Shown here in pieces: positions 31,440 through 39,631 of a stretch of 64,000 bases of DNA. Both the position numbers and the translations under genes were made by a program. Numbering within the stretch: the first letter of the stretch is position 1; every line of letters begins with the position of its first letter. The DNA is taken from positions 1 to 64,000 of the forward strand of contig NZ_BBCJ01000019.1 in the NCBI RefSeq assembly GCF_001311985.1. Reading direction: 5' to 3'. The notes under the pieces are model-generated. The model was not told the DNA's origin, made no database searches, and saw only the letters and a program-made list of their open reading frames with translations. Source of the stretch: Geotalea toluenoxydans JCM 15764 (GTDB taxonomy: Bacteria; Desulfobacterota; Desulfuromonadia; Geobacterales; Geobacteraceae).

Positions 31440-31469
31440 GGAAATTTGTAGGGCAGAAAAGGATAAACC

Positions 31470-31869
31470 ATGGAAGAATATCAACCAATGTCCGCAGAAT
31501 CGGTGGAAGCGCTGCTGCGGGAAGCGGGTGCAGAGACCATGATCAGGGCCGGCCGCTCTGAAAGCTATGGCGCTCCGCGGGACTTTTCCTTCGAGGTTAA
31601 GGGTGTCTTCGGCAATGGCATGGGACTGCACGTGGTTGCCCGCCAGTTCAATTATCGTGACCCATGGGAAGCGGAAGGGCGAGTCAACGACATGGTGGAT
31701 GTGTCTCTTCTGCGGGACGGAAGCTATTCCCCACTGCCCAAGGGGTACCCCTTTTCCAGGAGACGGATCTGGAGGAGGGGGTGGACGAGGAACGGTTGCG
31801 GAGATCATCCTGGTGGTGCGGGACCTGAACCCGAAGATCTACCTGCTGCAGGAATTGACCGGAGGTTGA
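31470..31869 (+). CDS. Hypothetical protein (frameshifted)
   Basis: Starts MEEYQPMSAESVEALLREAG; about 133 aa if a two-base loss near 31755 is restored, ending VAEIILVVRDLNPKIYLLQELTGG. The sequence is alpha/beta in pattern, with a conserved-looking GVFGNGMGLHVVARQFNYRDPWEAEGR core. No signal peptide. Family not recognised. Confidence 0.5.
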
Positions 31870-31930
31870 CCATCTATGGGAATATGCCGCCGGGGTGATA
31901 CACTAAAAGGAAAAACCGAGGTGTGTCGCC

Positions 31931-32113
31931 ATGGTAAAATTTTACGATCCGAAAAACGAAGAAGAGCTGGCGCGGGTGGAAAAGGTGCTGAAGGCGGAAG
32001 GGATAGAATATTTCCTCTCCCGGGAACCGGAAAAGGGGCTGTCGCTCCAGGTGCAGGTGGCCGAGGAGGACCTGCCCAAGGCCAATGAGCTGATCAAGGA
32101 AATTAGGAATTGA
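31931..32113 (+). CDS. DUF2007-type small protein
   Basis: 60 aa: FYDPKNEEELARVEKVLKAEGIEYFL ... LQVQVAEEDLPKANELIKEI, which is the DUF2007 (putative signal-transducing, PII-like ferredoxin-fold) pattern. Complete. The next 150 bp are a palindromic repeat rather than genes. Confidence 0.7.
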   Translation: MVKFYDPKNEEELARVEKVLKAEGIEYFLSREPEKGLSLQVQVAEEDLPKANELIKEIRN

Positions 32114-32126
32114 ATACTTCAGTTTG

Positions 32127-32231
32127 CTCCCTCCCCCTTGATGGGGGAGGGTTGGGGAGAGGGAGAGATCTTCTGCTTCGAAGGAGTTCAATTCACCCTC
32201 CCCCTCGCCCCCTCCCATCAAGGAGGGGGTA
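32127..32231. repeat. C/G-rich REP-like inverted repeat
   Basis: Two inverted copies of a pyrimidine/purine-skewed unit: CTCCCCCTTGATGGGGGAGG at the left and CCTCCCATCAAGGAGGGGG at the right, separated by about 50 bp. Each unit is itself palindromic around TTGATGG. Noncoding, located between convergent genes, as is typical for REP elements; it could also act as a transcript end. Confidence 0.7.
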
Positions 32232-32262
32232 ACATCCAGACTCACCCTCCACCCTTTTCCCA

Positions 32263-32774
32263 TCACTTTGTATCCCTGATAAACCGCTCCACGAGAAAAT
32301 CGGCCACGGCAAGGTAATCGTTCAGGTCCAGCACCGGCACGTCCAGGGCCAAGGGCTGATCGCTGGCAACGGCCACCAGGTCGGGTCGTTGTTCTCCCCC
32401 CGGCAGATGAGGGTCTCGCTCCGCTCTTTCCGGTTCAGCTCGATCTTCGGCATCCCTCCCATTTTATATCCTTCGGTGATAACAATATCTGCGTCGGCAA
32501 AATAGGTTGCTACCAGCTCTTCCACGGTGGGGGCTGTTTCGTGCTGCTTGACCATGGCCAGTTTCTGGGGGGAACAGATGAGCATGGTGTCGGCGCCGGC
32601 GGCAGTTAGCCGGTAGCTGTCCTTTCCCGGATGATCGATGTCGAAGCGGTGGGCATCGTGCTTGATCACCCCCACCTTGTATCCGCGCCGTTTCAGCTCG
32701 GCAATGACCTTTTCCAGCAGGGTTGTCTTGCCGGTTCCCGATTTTGCCACGAAAGAAACAGCTCTTTTTTCCAT
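32263..32774 (-). CDS. mobB: Molybdopterin-guanine dinucleotide biosynthesis protein MobB (frameshifted)
   Basis: GTP-binding adaptor of molybdenum cofactor maturation. P-loop AKSGTGKTTLLEKVI near the start, GVIKHDAHRFDIDHPGKDSYRLTAAGA and IVITEGYKMGGMPKIEL are diagnostic. One break near 32385 joins to DVPVLDLNDYLAVADFLVERF, giving 170 aa. It follows mobA by 11 bp. Relevant to the two molybdoenzymes further along the window, which need this cofactor. Confidence 0.9.
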
Positions 32775-32785
32775 ATGGACCTCGC

Positions 32786-33381
32786 TTACTGTTTTATCTG
32801 TAACTGTTGCATGTCTTCCGGGGTGTTGAGGTTGCAGAAACACCGATCCGCTCCCGCTATGGAGGCCAGCTCCGCCGGGGTTACGGTGCGGGTGGTGATT
32901 CGGGGAAAGAGGTCGAGTATGCAGGGATTACCATCTTCCAGTTGCAGGCGCATTGCCTCCTGACAACCCTTGCCATAGATGGCGAACAGCGGCTGGAGCG
33001 CATTGTCGCTCTCGGCGACCACCGCGTCAAACCCATGGCGCAGGGAGAGGAGATGGTCCATGACCATGCCTGAAGGGTAGGGGATATCGCAGGCGGAGAC
33101 GAAGATGTAAGGAGTCTCGGCGACGTATAGACCGGTGTAGAGCCCTCCCAGGGCGCAGCTGGGTAAATATCCGGGTGATGGCGGACGTTATATCCTGCAA
33201 AACGTTCCGCTTCCCCACCGATGACGAGGACAGCGGCGAATCTGCCGGCAAAGAGCCCGATGATCCGTTCCACCATGGGGAGCCCGTCGATGGGGATGAA
33301 TGCTTTGTCCCGCCCCATGCGGCGACTTTTCCCGCCGGCAAGAACGACGCCGGTCACTGAGTGATGAAATGTGTTTTCCAC
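32786..33381 (-). CDS. mobA: Molybdenum cofactor guanylyltransferase MobA (frameshifted)
   Basis: Transfers GMP to molybdopterin. The nucleotide-binding start GVVLAGGKSRRMGRDKAFIPI is typical; FVSACDIPYPSG and ALQPLFAIYGKG follow after restoring one base near 33160. The start is probably the GTG at 33381 (VENTFHHSVTG). 198 aa. In an operon with mobB on the minus strand, just downstream of the LysR gene, so it may be co-transcribed with the regulator. Confidence 0.9.
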
Positions 33382-33397
33382 AATGGCAGCCTGTGAT

Positions 33398-34336
33398 CTA
33401 TGAGGCAGTGAGATAAGCCGTGGCAAGTGATTCGGGTGGGTCGACATCCAGTGCCCGATAAATACCGAGGATGAAGTCGAGCAGGATGGGGTCGATCTTG
33501 TGCTGCTCGTTCAACACCAGGCTGCGGGCCCTGGCTGGTGCGAAACCGGTGGCGTGGTGGGCCACCAGAGAACCCTCTTCCAGATATTTAGCCACCATGC
33601 TCCGGGAGATGAAGGTTATTCCTTGCCCCGCCACGACCTCGTCGATGATGAACGGAATGTCGTCGAAAAAGACTGTATTAGCAAAGTCGGTGCTGTTTTT
33701 CCCCAGCCCCAGCATGCTTTTGTCCAGAAATCGCCTGGCGCAGCATCCGGCCTTCTTGCAGTAAAGCCGTTCCCCGAGCAGCAATTCGATATCGACAGAG
33801 GGAGTGGACAGTCCCAAGTTTGGTGAGCTGACGAAGATCATCTCATCCTCTGGCAAGGAATATGCCTTGAATGCTCCCAGATTCAGGTCCTCACAGTATT
33901 CGATCAGCGCCAGGTCGAATATCCCCTCCTTAAGTCCCTGCAGAGCCGTTTCGGGCATCTCGAAGACGAATTTGAGGTCGCTGGTTTCGGAATGATTGGC
34001 CATGAAATCTTTGAGAATTCCCGGCAGATAGCTCGTGCCAAAGGGGAACGTGCAGCAAAAGCTGATCTTGCGACGTCCTTTCTGCGCCTGAAGCTCCTCC
34101 AGTATCTCCCGTTCTATGTTCAGCACCTGTTGAGCTTTTTCCAGCAGGATCAATCCGGCCGGCGTCGGTTTCAGGACCGGTCCCGACCGTTCCAGCAGCA
34201 GTTGGCCGTAGTGCTCCTCCAAAGCCTGAATCCTTCTGGATACAGCCGATTGGGTGACGCACAGGTTCAGGGCGGCTTTGGAAAAACTGCCCACCTTGGC
34301 CAGGACGAGAAGTGTTTTGAGGTAGGTAAAATCCAC
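33398..34336 (-). CDS. LysR-family transcriptional regulator
   Basis: About 312 aa. I place the start at the GTG giving VDFTYLKTLLVLAKVGSFSKAA, the canonical LysR beginning, because a TTG 33 bp upstream would overlap a palindromic operator. Winged helix with CVTQSAVSRRIQALEEHYG, then an effector domain with an unusual CKKAGCCARRFLDK cysteine cluster (three Cys). Divergent from the rhodanese gene cluster, with a matching dyad in between, so it probably controls that cluster and itself. The cysteines could sense a thiol-reactive ligand (inference). Confidence 0.88.
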   Translation of the reverse strand: MDFTYLKTLLVLAKVGSFSKAALNLCVTQSAVSRRIQALEEHYGQLLLERSGPVLKPTPAGLILLEKAQQVLNIEREILEELQAQKGRRKISFCCTFPFGTSYLPGILKDFMANHSETSDLKFVFEMPETALQGLKEGIFDLALIEYCEDLNLGAFKAYSLPEDEMIFVSSPNLGLSTPSVDIELLLGERLYCKKAGCCARRFLDKSMLGLGKNSTDFANTVFFDDIPFIIDEVVAGQGITFISRSMVAKYLEEGSLVAHHATGFAPARARSLVLNEQHKIDPILLDFILGIYRALDVDPPESLATAYLTAS

Positions 34337-34361
34337 GGTTTTTGCCTGTAGAATGCGGTGT

Positions 34362-34376
34362 ATGCGCAAAGCGCAT
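34362..34376. promoter_or_regulatory. Putative LysR operator, site 1
   Basis: ATGCGCAAAGCGCAT, a perfect dyad with ATGC-N7-GCAT and the T-N11-A pattern typical of LysR boxes. It lies 25 bp upstream of the proposed LysR start and about 145 bp upstream of the divergent rhodanese gene. Confidence 0.6.
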
Positions 34377-34521
34377 GGAGCCGATGAGAATGTTTCGTTT
34401 GAATATATTGCAGATATTCCGGTAGATTACAAGTCTAAAGTTGCTTGTTCACTGGACGAAGACAACGCCCGCCATTCTTTGGCGAAAAGATTCAAATAGT
34501 ACAAATAGAAATGGAGGTTGT

Positions 34522-35946
34522 ATGTGGGGGCGTATTAATAAAAAGAAGTTCGTTACTCTGACTGCCTTGCTTGGCATAGGGGGGGCGGCAATGCCATCGG
34601 CAGCAGTTGTCTCTGCGGAAACCCCTGCTGCACCGGCAAGGCCGGTCATGGGCAAGATCTGCATGAATTGCCACAAGCCCGAAGGGAATAACGTCATTCG
34701 AGGCTATCTGGATGGCGTCTCTTTCAAGGCGAAAATGCTTCAGGTGAAGTTGGACGACCGGGTCGAGATCTTCAATTTCGACAAGAACACCATTCAGGTG
34801 GTCAATGAGCAGCGCAAAACCGGCTCTGGGGAGTTGCTCCAGAACAACCTGATCAGAAAAGGACATGAGATCAGGGTGGAATTCAGTCAAACAAATGGCG
34901 CAAAGACTGCCGTTAAATTGACTGCCAAGCCACCGGTGGAACTGCCCGCGGAGATGCTCATTTCGACATCTGAGCTTGAGAAACTGGTCAGGCTCGGGCC
35001 GGAAAAGGGGGGCTATTTTCTCTATGATTCCCGACCTGCCCAGCGTTTCCAGGAGGGGGCAATACCCGGCGCCGTGAATCTGCCGTTCCCCGCCTTCGAC
35101 AAAATGGCGGAAAAACTGCTGCCTGCGGATAAAAAGGCCCTGCTCATCTTTTATTGCTCCGGTCCCGTTTGCAACATGAGCCCCGGCTCGGCGGCAAAGG
35201 CAAAAAAGCTGGGCTATGGCAACATCAAGGTTTACAAGGACGGGATGCCGGGGTGGACGGAGAAGCATTACGCCGTTCTGACTCCACAGTCGCTGAAGGA
35301 GGCCTGGTTGGACAAGGATATGAGCCACGTGCTGCTGGATGTGCGTTCAACCGGCACCAACAGGTTCATCAATGGGGCGATCAGCTTTCCGGCCGGCCAG
35401 GCGAAGCGCCTGGTAAAGGGGCTTGATCTGAAACTGAAGAAAGCGCCGCTCATCCTCTATGATGCCGGTAAGGACAGGGAGGCGGTAACCGTTGCCAGGG
35501 CGCTGATCAAGGCCGGTTACAGCAACGTGAAAGTGTTGACCGGCGGCTTCAAAGGCTGGGAGTCTGCGGGATTTCCCACTGAAACCGGAAAACGGTCAGC
35601 CAAGATCGTCTATATACCGAAGCTGAAGCCGGGCGAGGTGGCCCTGGACCTATTCAAGCAGTATGCGGCGGTTTTGCCTGACGGCTTTGCCATTGTCGAT
35701 GTCAGGCTTCCGGCGGAAGTTAGTGTCGGCAAACTGAAAAACGCCATTGCCATTCCTCTTATGGAGCTTCGTGATCGCCAGGCGGAACTGCCCAGGGACA
35801 AGACGATCATCCTCCATTGCAATACCGGGACTCAGGCGGAAATAGCCTATAACATGCTGAAAGACCTGGGGTACATGAACGTCAGATATTTCAACGGTAA
35901 GGTGACCTTCGAGAAAGGCGGGAGCTATTCCATTACCAAGGATTGA
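34522..35946 (+). CDS. Exported triple-rhodanese protein with one c-heme motif
   Basis: 474 aa. Signal peptide ending near VVSAE, a CMNCH motif at residues 47-51 (possible monoheme site), a beta-rich segment, then three rhodanese-like domains. Domain 1 has active-site-loop Cys 212 (YCSGPVCNMS, second Cys 217). Domain 2 lacks the Cys (LILYDAGKDRE). Domain 3 has Cys 433 (HCNTGTQA). Ribosome site GGAGGTTGT before ATG is identical to that of the next gene. Rhodaneses carry persulfide or perselenide on the loop Cys; coupling to a heme in the periplasm suggests redox sulfur/selenium handling (inference). Confidence 0.85.
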   Translation: MWGRINKKKFVTLTALLGIGGAAMPSAAVVSAETPAAPARPVMGKICMNCHKPEGNNVIRGYLDGVSFKAKMLQVKLDDRVEIFNFDKNTIQVVNEQRKTGSGELLQNNLIRKGHEIRVEFSQTNGAKTAVKLTAKPPVELPAEMLISTSELEKLVRLGPEKGGYFLYDSRPAQRFQEGAIPGAVNLPFPAFDKMAEKLLPADKKALLIFYCSGPVCNMSPGSAAKAKKLGYGNIKVYKDGMPGWTEKHYAVLTPQSLKEAWLDKDMSHVLLDVRSTGTNRFINGAISFPAGQAKRLVKGLDLKLKKAPLILYDAGKDREAVTVARALIKAGYSNVKVLTGGFKGWESAGFPTETGKRSAKIVYIPKLKPGEVALDLFKQYAAVLPDGFAIVDVRLPAEVSVGKLKNAIAIPLMELRDRQAELPRDKTIILHCNTGTQAEIAYNMLKDLGYMNVRYFNGKVTFEKGGSYSITKD

Positions 35947-35980
35947 GGTAGTTAAAGCAAGGACGTCCCTTGTGGCCCAG

Positions 35981-35999
35981 CTATGCGTATAAAGCATAG
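35981..35999. promoter_or_regulatory. Putative LysR operator, site 2
   Basis: CTATGC-GTATAAA-GCATAG, containing the same ATGC-N7-GCAT, T-N11-A dyad as site 1. It lies in the 220-bp gap before the rhodanese lipoprotein gene, upstream of a sigma-54-like promoter. Confidence 0.55.
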
Positions 36000-36059
36000 A
36001 GGCAATGAAAATTAATCATTGTAATAAAATTAATAATTTCCGATACAGCTAGGGTCGGA

Positions 36060-36075
36060 TGGCGTCTGAATTGCA
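36060..36075 (+). promoter_or_regulatory. Sigma-54 (RpoN) type promoter
   Basis: TGGCGT-CTGAA-TTGCA has the GG and GC doublets at the spacing needed for a -24/-12 promoter. It is 94 bp upstream of the rhodanese lipoprotein ATG. Would need an activator protein; none is encoded in this window. Confidence 0.5.
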
Positions 36076-36168
36076 ATGGTGAAGTTGTAGAAGCCATTAA
36101 ATATGTAAAGGAGGGTGATGTTTTTTTGATGACAGGAAAGATAAATTGATTTCACAAAAGGAGGTTGT

Positions 36169-37543
36169 ATGTCGGAAAAGGTGATGAACAGGAGCAGATT
36201 GATACTGGTTTCGCTGTTGGGCGTTTTTGCAATAGCAGCACTTACCATCTGGGGCTGCGGGACGAGCGGGTATGAAAATCCGTCCACCGATGCGGTGACG
36301 ACGAAAACCGCTACCGCCCTGATTCAGGCTTCAGATCTGAAGCAGTGGTCAGAAGCAGGGCTGGTCAACAAGACCGGCGGTTATGACCGGGTGGTGGTTC
36401 TGGACGTAACCAGCAATCCTGCGGCAACATCAGCGGACAATATGACAAACACCTACTACACCGTTGGTCACATTCCCGGCGCCCAGCTCATCGCCGGCGC
36501 CAATGCCGCCAACAGTTTTCAGGAAACCCGGCCCGAGGGACCACTGGATGCCACCGGCAGCATGGTCTTCGGCGGTGCCGCCATGGATAGCCTGATCCAG
36601 AACTACGGCATTGACGGGAATACGACTATCGTCTTGACCACCGGCGGCACTGCTCCCCTCAATCTGACCAGGCATATGCCACCTTCCGCTACTGGGGATT
36701 CCCCAAAAACCGCATCAAGGTCCTGCAGGGGGGCAACGCGGCGTGGACTGCCGCAGGTTTCGCTCTGACCTCTGCCGTGCCGGGCATCAAGAAATCCTCA
36801 TACGGAGTTGCCCAGAATGGCACCACCAACGTCAATACGGATATGCGCGTCTCCCTCCGGGAGATGATCGCCCACGTCAAGGGGATCGTTGGCGGCAATG
36901 CCGACAAGGTCTACATCCTCGATACCGTGCGCCCCGCTACGCAAATATCCGCCACGACAGACCTGCTGGCTACGGGTTATACCCCTTTTGACGGAGCGGT
37001 AAAAGGCTCCTATCGCTTTCCGCTGGCAGGGGTGGTGACCGGGGTGACCTTCAAGACTGCGACGAGATACGTGCTGCCATCAGTGCGGCAGTAGGAAGCG
37101 ATAATGTTACGACCATCGGCGACGCCAATCGCAGCGCGGCAAAAACGATCATAACCATGTGCCGCGCCGGCAACAACGCTTCCCAGGCCTATTTCGCCCT
37201 GGATGGCATCGCCTACTACAATTCCGATGTGGACATCAAATGGTATGACGGCTCTTTGGGGCAGTGGAACCTGATGGCCTCTTCCGACCACACCGCAGTC
37301 AACGGGGCCAATGCCGGCGGCAAGCTGAAGGTGGGCTCCATCTGGGATACCACCAGCCTCATGGACAACCTCACCTGGAACGTGGACCGGGCCTTCACCA
37401 TTGTCGACTATAGCGCACGGGTCCTGGGTGTGGAGCCGAGCTTTGCCGATGGTGACCAGCTCGAAGCGGCCGACCGGGCATATCGCAGCACCGTTACCGG
37501 TACATCCGGCGGTGGTGGCTCGGCGGGCGGCGGCGGATGCTGA
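36169..37543 (+). CDS. Rhodanese-family lipoprotein, ExtH-like (frameshifted)
   Basis: 458 aa after repair at about 36672 (G) and 37060 (C). Lipoprotein signal with lipobox Cys 30 (LTIWGC). Two rhodanese-like domains: the first has TTGGTAP in place of an active-site loop Cys, the second keeps CRAGNNAS. The C-terminus is a Gly-rich tail ending in Cys (GGGGSAGGGGC). Followed by a porin and a multiheme cytochrome, as in the extHIJKL conduit of G. sulfurreducens, so I read it as an ExtH equivalent at the outer membrane (inference). GGAGGTTGT ribosome site. Confidence 0.82.
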
Positions 37544-37562
37544 GCGGTGGCAAAGCGTGACA

Positions 37563-37582
37563 CCTCCTGCCCCGGCAGGAGG
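37563..37582 (+). other. Intercistronic hairpin
   Basis: CCTCCTGCC / GGCAGGAGG, nine perfect pairs with a minimal loop, 20 bp after the lipoprotein stop and 27 bp before the porin start. No T run, so it is more likely an mRNA stabiliser or processing site than a terminator. Confidence 0.6.
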
Positions 37583-37609
37583 GAAACCTGACAAAAAAGG
37601 AGTGCATGC

Positions 37610-38814
37610 ATGATAAAGATTACCAAGGCAGGGAAAATATCGACAGTGGCTGCCGGATTGCTTCTGGTTGCCGGCACCGCCTTTGCCGGGCCGCGGATGA
37701 CTTTCGGCCCCAACGAGGAAGGCGCTCTTCAGATCGATTACAAGGGGCAATTCCAGATGACGGTCCGGGACACCGGATCGGGTGAGAACAACGACGATAC
37801 CACCACCAACTTCAACTTCCGCCGAAACCGGCTGGCACTGATGGGCAAATACGGCGACATGCTCAGCCTCTATGTCCAGACCGAATTCACCGAGGACCAG
37901 AACATAACCACCCTCGGTGTCGCCAATGCCAATCAGGGAACCGAATTCCAGCTCCTTGACGCGGTGATGCGCTTCAAACTCCATGACAGTTTCCGGCTGA
38001 ATGCCGGTAAATTCAAGTACAACCTTTCCCGTGAGAACCTGGAAGCTTGCGAAATGCCACTGACCCTCGACCGGTCGCTCTTTATTCGTACCGCCTATAC
38101 CACCACCCGCGACACCGGTGTAGCCGTGTGGGGAAACCTGTTCGACGACATTTTCCAGTACCGCATCGATGCCATGGAAGGGCGTAAGGCCGTGTCCGGC
38201 GAGACCTCGCCCAGTTCCAACTTCCGCTACTCCTTCCGCGGCCATGTATCCCTGCTCGATCCCGAGAATGATTACGGTTACAAGGGTACCTATCTTGGGA
38301 AAAAGAAGGTCCTGACCGTCGGCGGCGCCTATCAGTTCGAACCGGAGATCGCCTATGGCGATACGGTAGCCAGGACCGACAAGAAGGATTACCAGGCCTG
38401 GACTGTTGACGGCTTCTTCGAGTATCCCCTCGAAGGACTCGGCACCGTCACCGCATCCGCTGCCTATGAAGATGTGGATCTGGATGACGCCTATAAAGGC
38501 GCCAGCCCCGACGCTGGGGTCATTGGTATCAATGGGCAGAAGAACGTTGGTACGCCAAGGCCGGTTACATGCTCCCCAACCTGCCGCTGCAGTTCTTCGG
38601 CCGTTATGAGAAGTGGCGGTTCGCATCGCTCAACAACATTTTCGACCAGAAAGTGGACTGGTACGGTGGCGGCGCCAATTACTACTTCCGTGGCCAAAAC
38701 CTGAAGCTGACCATGGAACTATCCCGCACCGACTTTAACAACGAAGGGACCGTTAATGGACTGACGAGCAAAGACTTCACCAGCTTCGTCACCCAGCTGC
38801 AGCTGATATTCTGA
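37610..38814 (+). CDS. Outer-membrane porin, ExtI-like (frameshifted)
   Basis: 401 aa with a signal peptide (ISTVAAGLLLVAGTAFAG) and alternating beta-strand sequence throughout (GALQIDYKGQFQMTVRD, LALMGKYGDMLSLYVQTEF, YFRGQNLKLTMELSRTDF), ending in the aromatic LQLIF typical of outer-membrane barrels. One G restored near 38547 joins the halves. Ribosome site AAAAGGAG. ExtI-type porins form part of an electron conduit, and ExtI of G. sulfurreducens has been linked to selenite and tellurite reduction (from memory); assignment here rests on gene order and fold. Confidence 0.82.
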
Positions 38815-38828
38815 TAATTCCGGACAAG

Positions 38829-38853
38829 GCGGCGGTCTCCGGACCGCCGCTTT
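38829..38853 (+). terminator. Weak terminator or attenuating hairpin after the porin
   Basis: GCGGCGGTC / GACCGCCGC with a 4-nt loop followed by TTTAG. The T run is short, so partial read-through into the small-protein genes is likely. Confidence 0.5.
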
Positions 38854-38889
38854 AGATTCGCTTCCTCGGGAAGCATGGGAAGGAAAGCG

Positions 38890-39210
38890 ATGAGAATGAA
38901 AATCCGGGCACTCCTTTTTGCCTGCATGGCTCTGGCAGGAGGCGCCGCCCACGCAGACCAGATGGTCATAGAATACCGATCCGGCAATGTGCAGACACTG
39001 CGCCTGGACGAACCGAGCAGCACGATCGTTGGCATCAGCTATCAGGAAGACAGAGCATCGACAGCCGAATCACCTTCCTCCCGCGCGGCAGAGGCGGATC
39101 CCATGGGAAAAGCCGCTGAAACGGCGGTGTCAAACCAGAAGATTACCGGCACATCTCAAACAAACAACAAGCCGCAAGTTCGCATAGAATGGGCACAGCC
39201 CCTGGAATGA
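38890..39210 (+). CDS. Small exported protein of unknown function
   Basis: 106 aa from MRMKIRALLFACMALAGGAAHA (signal peptide) with GGGAAGGAAAG upstream. The mature part starts QMVIEYRSGNVQTLRLDEPSSTIVGISY, a beta-hairpin-like segment, and ends in a disordered polar tail. Lies between the porin and the small ExtJ-like gene; may be a periplasmic accessory of the conduit. Confidence 0.65.
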   Translation: MRMKIRALLFACMALAGGAAHADQMVIEYRSGNVQTLRLDEPSSTIVGISYQEDRASTAESPSSRAAEADPMGKAAETAVSNQKITGTSQTNNKPQVRIEWAQPLE

Positions 39211-39260
39211 TTATTCCGGGCATCGGGTTGTGCAACTACTAACCCTAAAGGAGATTTGTA

Positions 39261-39578
39261 ATGAAAAGAATGATTACGAAACTGGCCACCATCTTCGCCT
39301 TGGCCGCCTTTGCGACGGCCGCCTTTGCTGCCGGATCCGTTACCGGAAAGGTAACCGCCATCGACGGAGAAAAGGTGTCGGTGACGGTAGAAAAAGAACT
39401 CCCCGCCTGGGTGAAGAAGGGTGACTCTGTTCAGGCCATGGGTGGGTCCCCCACCGTTGTCGACGTCAAGGGAAACGTGATCGTACTGAAATTCGGCAAG
39501 GCCAAAGCGGCAAAGATCAAGGCCGACAGCAAAATGACCATCAGCGAATCGGCCGGCGACGAGCTCCAGGGATGCTGA
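39261..39578 (+). CDS. Small periplasmic OB-like protein with Gly-Cys end, ExtJ-position
   Basis: 105 aa: signal peptide (LATIFALAAFATAAFA), then SVTGKVTAIDGEKVSVTVEK, LPAWVKKGDSVQAMGGSPTVVDVKGNVIVLKFGKAKAAKIK, ending GDELQGC. Small beta-barrel (OB/SH3-like) pattern. The last residue is Cys. A close paralog lies at 43343, heading the next cytochrome cluster. Strong AAAGGAG site. Position corresponds to ExtJ between porin and cytochrome. Confidence 0.75.
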   Translation: MKRMITKLATIFALAAFATAAFAAGSVTGKVTAIDGEKVSVTVEKELPAWVKKGDSVQAMGGSPTVVDVKGNVIVLKFGKAKAAKIKADSKMTISESAGDELQGC

Positions 39579-39631
39579 AACCGGTAGAAAAAAGCTTTGC
39601 ACCCAGCGTATGATCTATTTATGGGGAGAAT

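Noticed and set aside
37538-37600. TGC-TGA followed by a perfect hairpin at the end of the rhodanese lipoprotein, considered as a second selenocysteine site
   Set aside because: Reading through gives only a short basic tail before the next stop, and the paralogous Gly-Cys ends elsewhere use TAA, so this TGA is most likely a true stop.
37010-38626. A 538-codon open frame antisense to the rhodanese lipoprotein and porin genes
   Set aside because: It is a shadow of high-GC third positions. The plus strand shows a signal peptide, beta-barrel pattern and ribosome sites; the antisense frame shows none.
39570-39600. TGC-TGA at the end of the small OB-like protein as a Sec codon
   Set aside because: The frame stops again after two codons.
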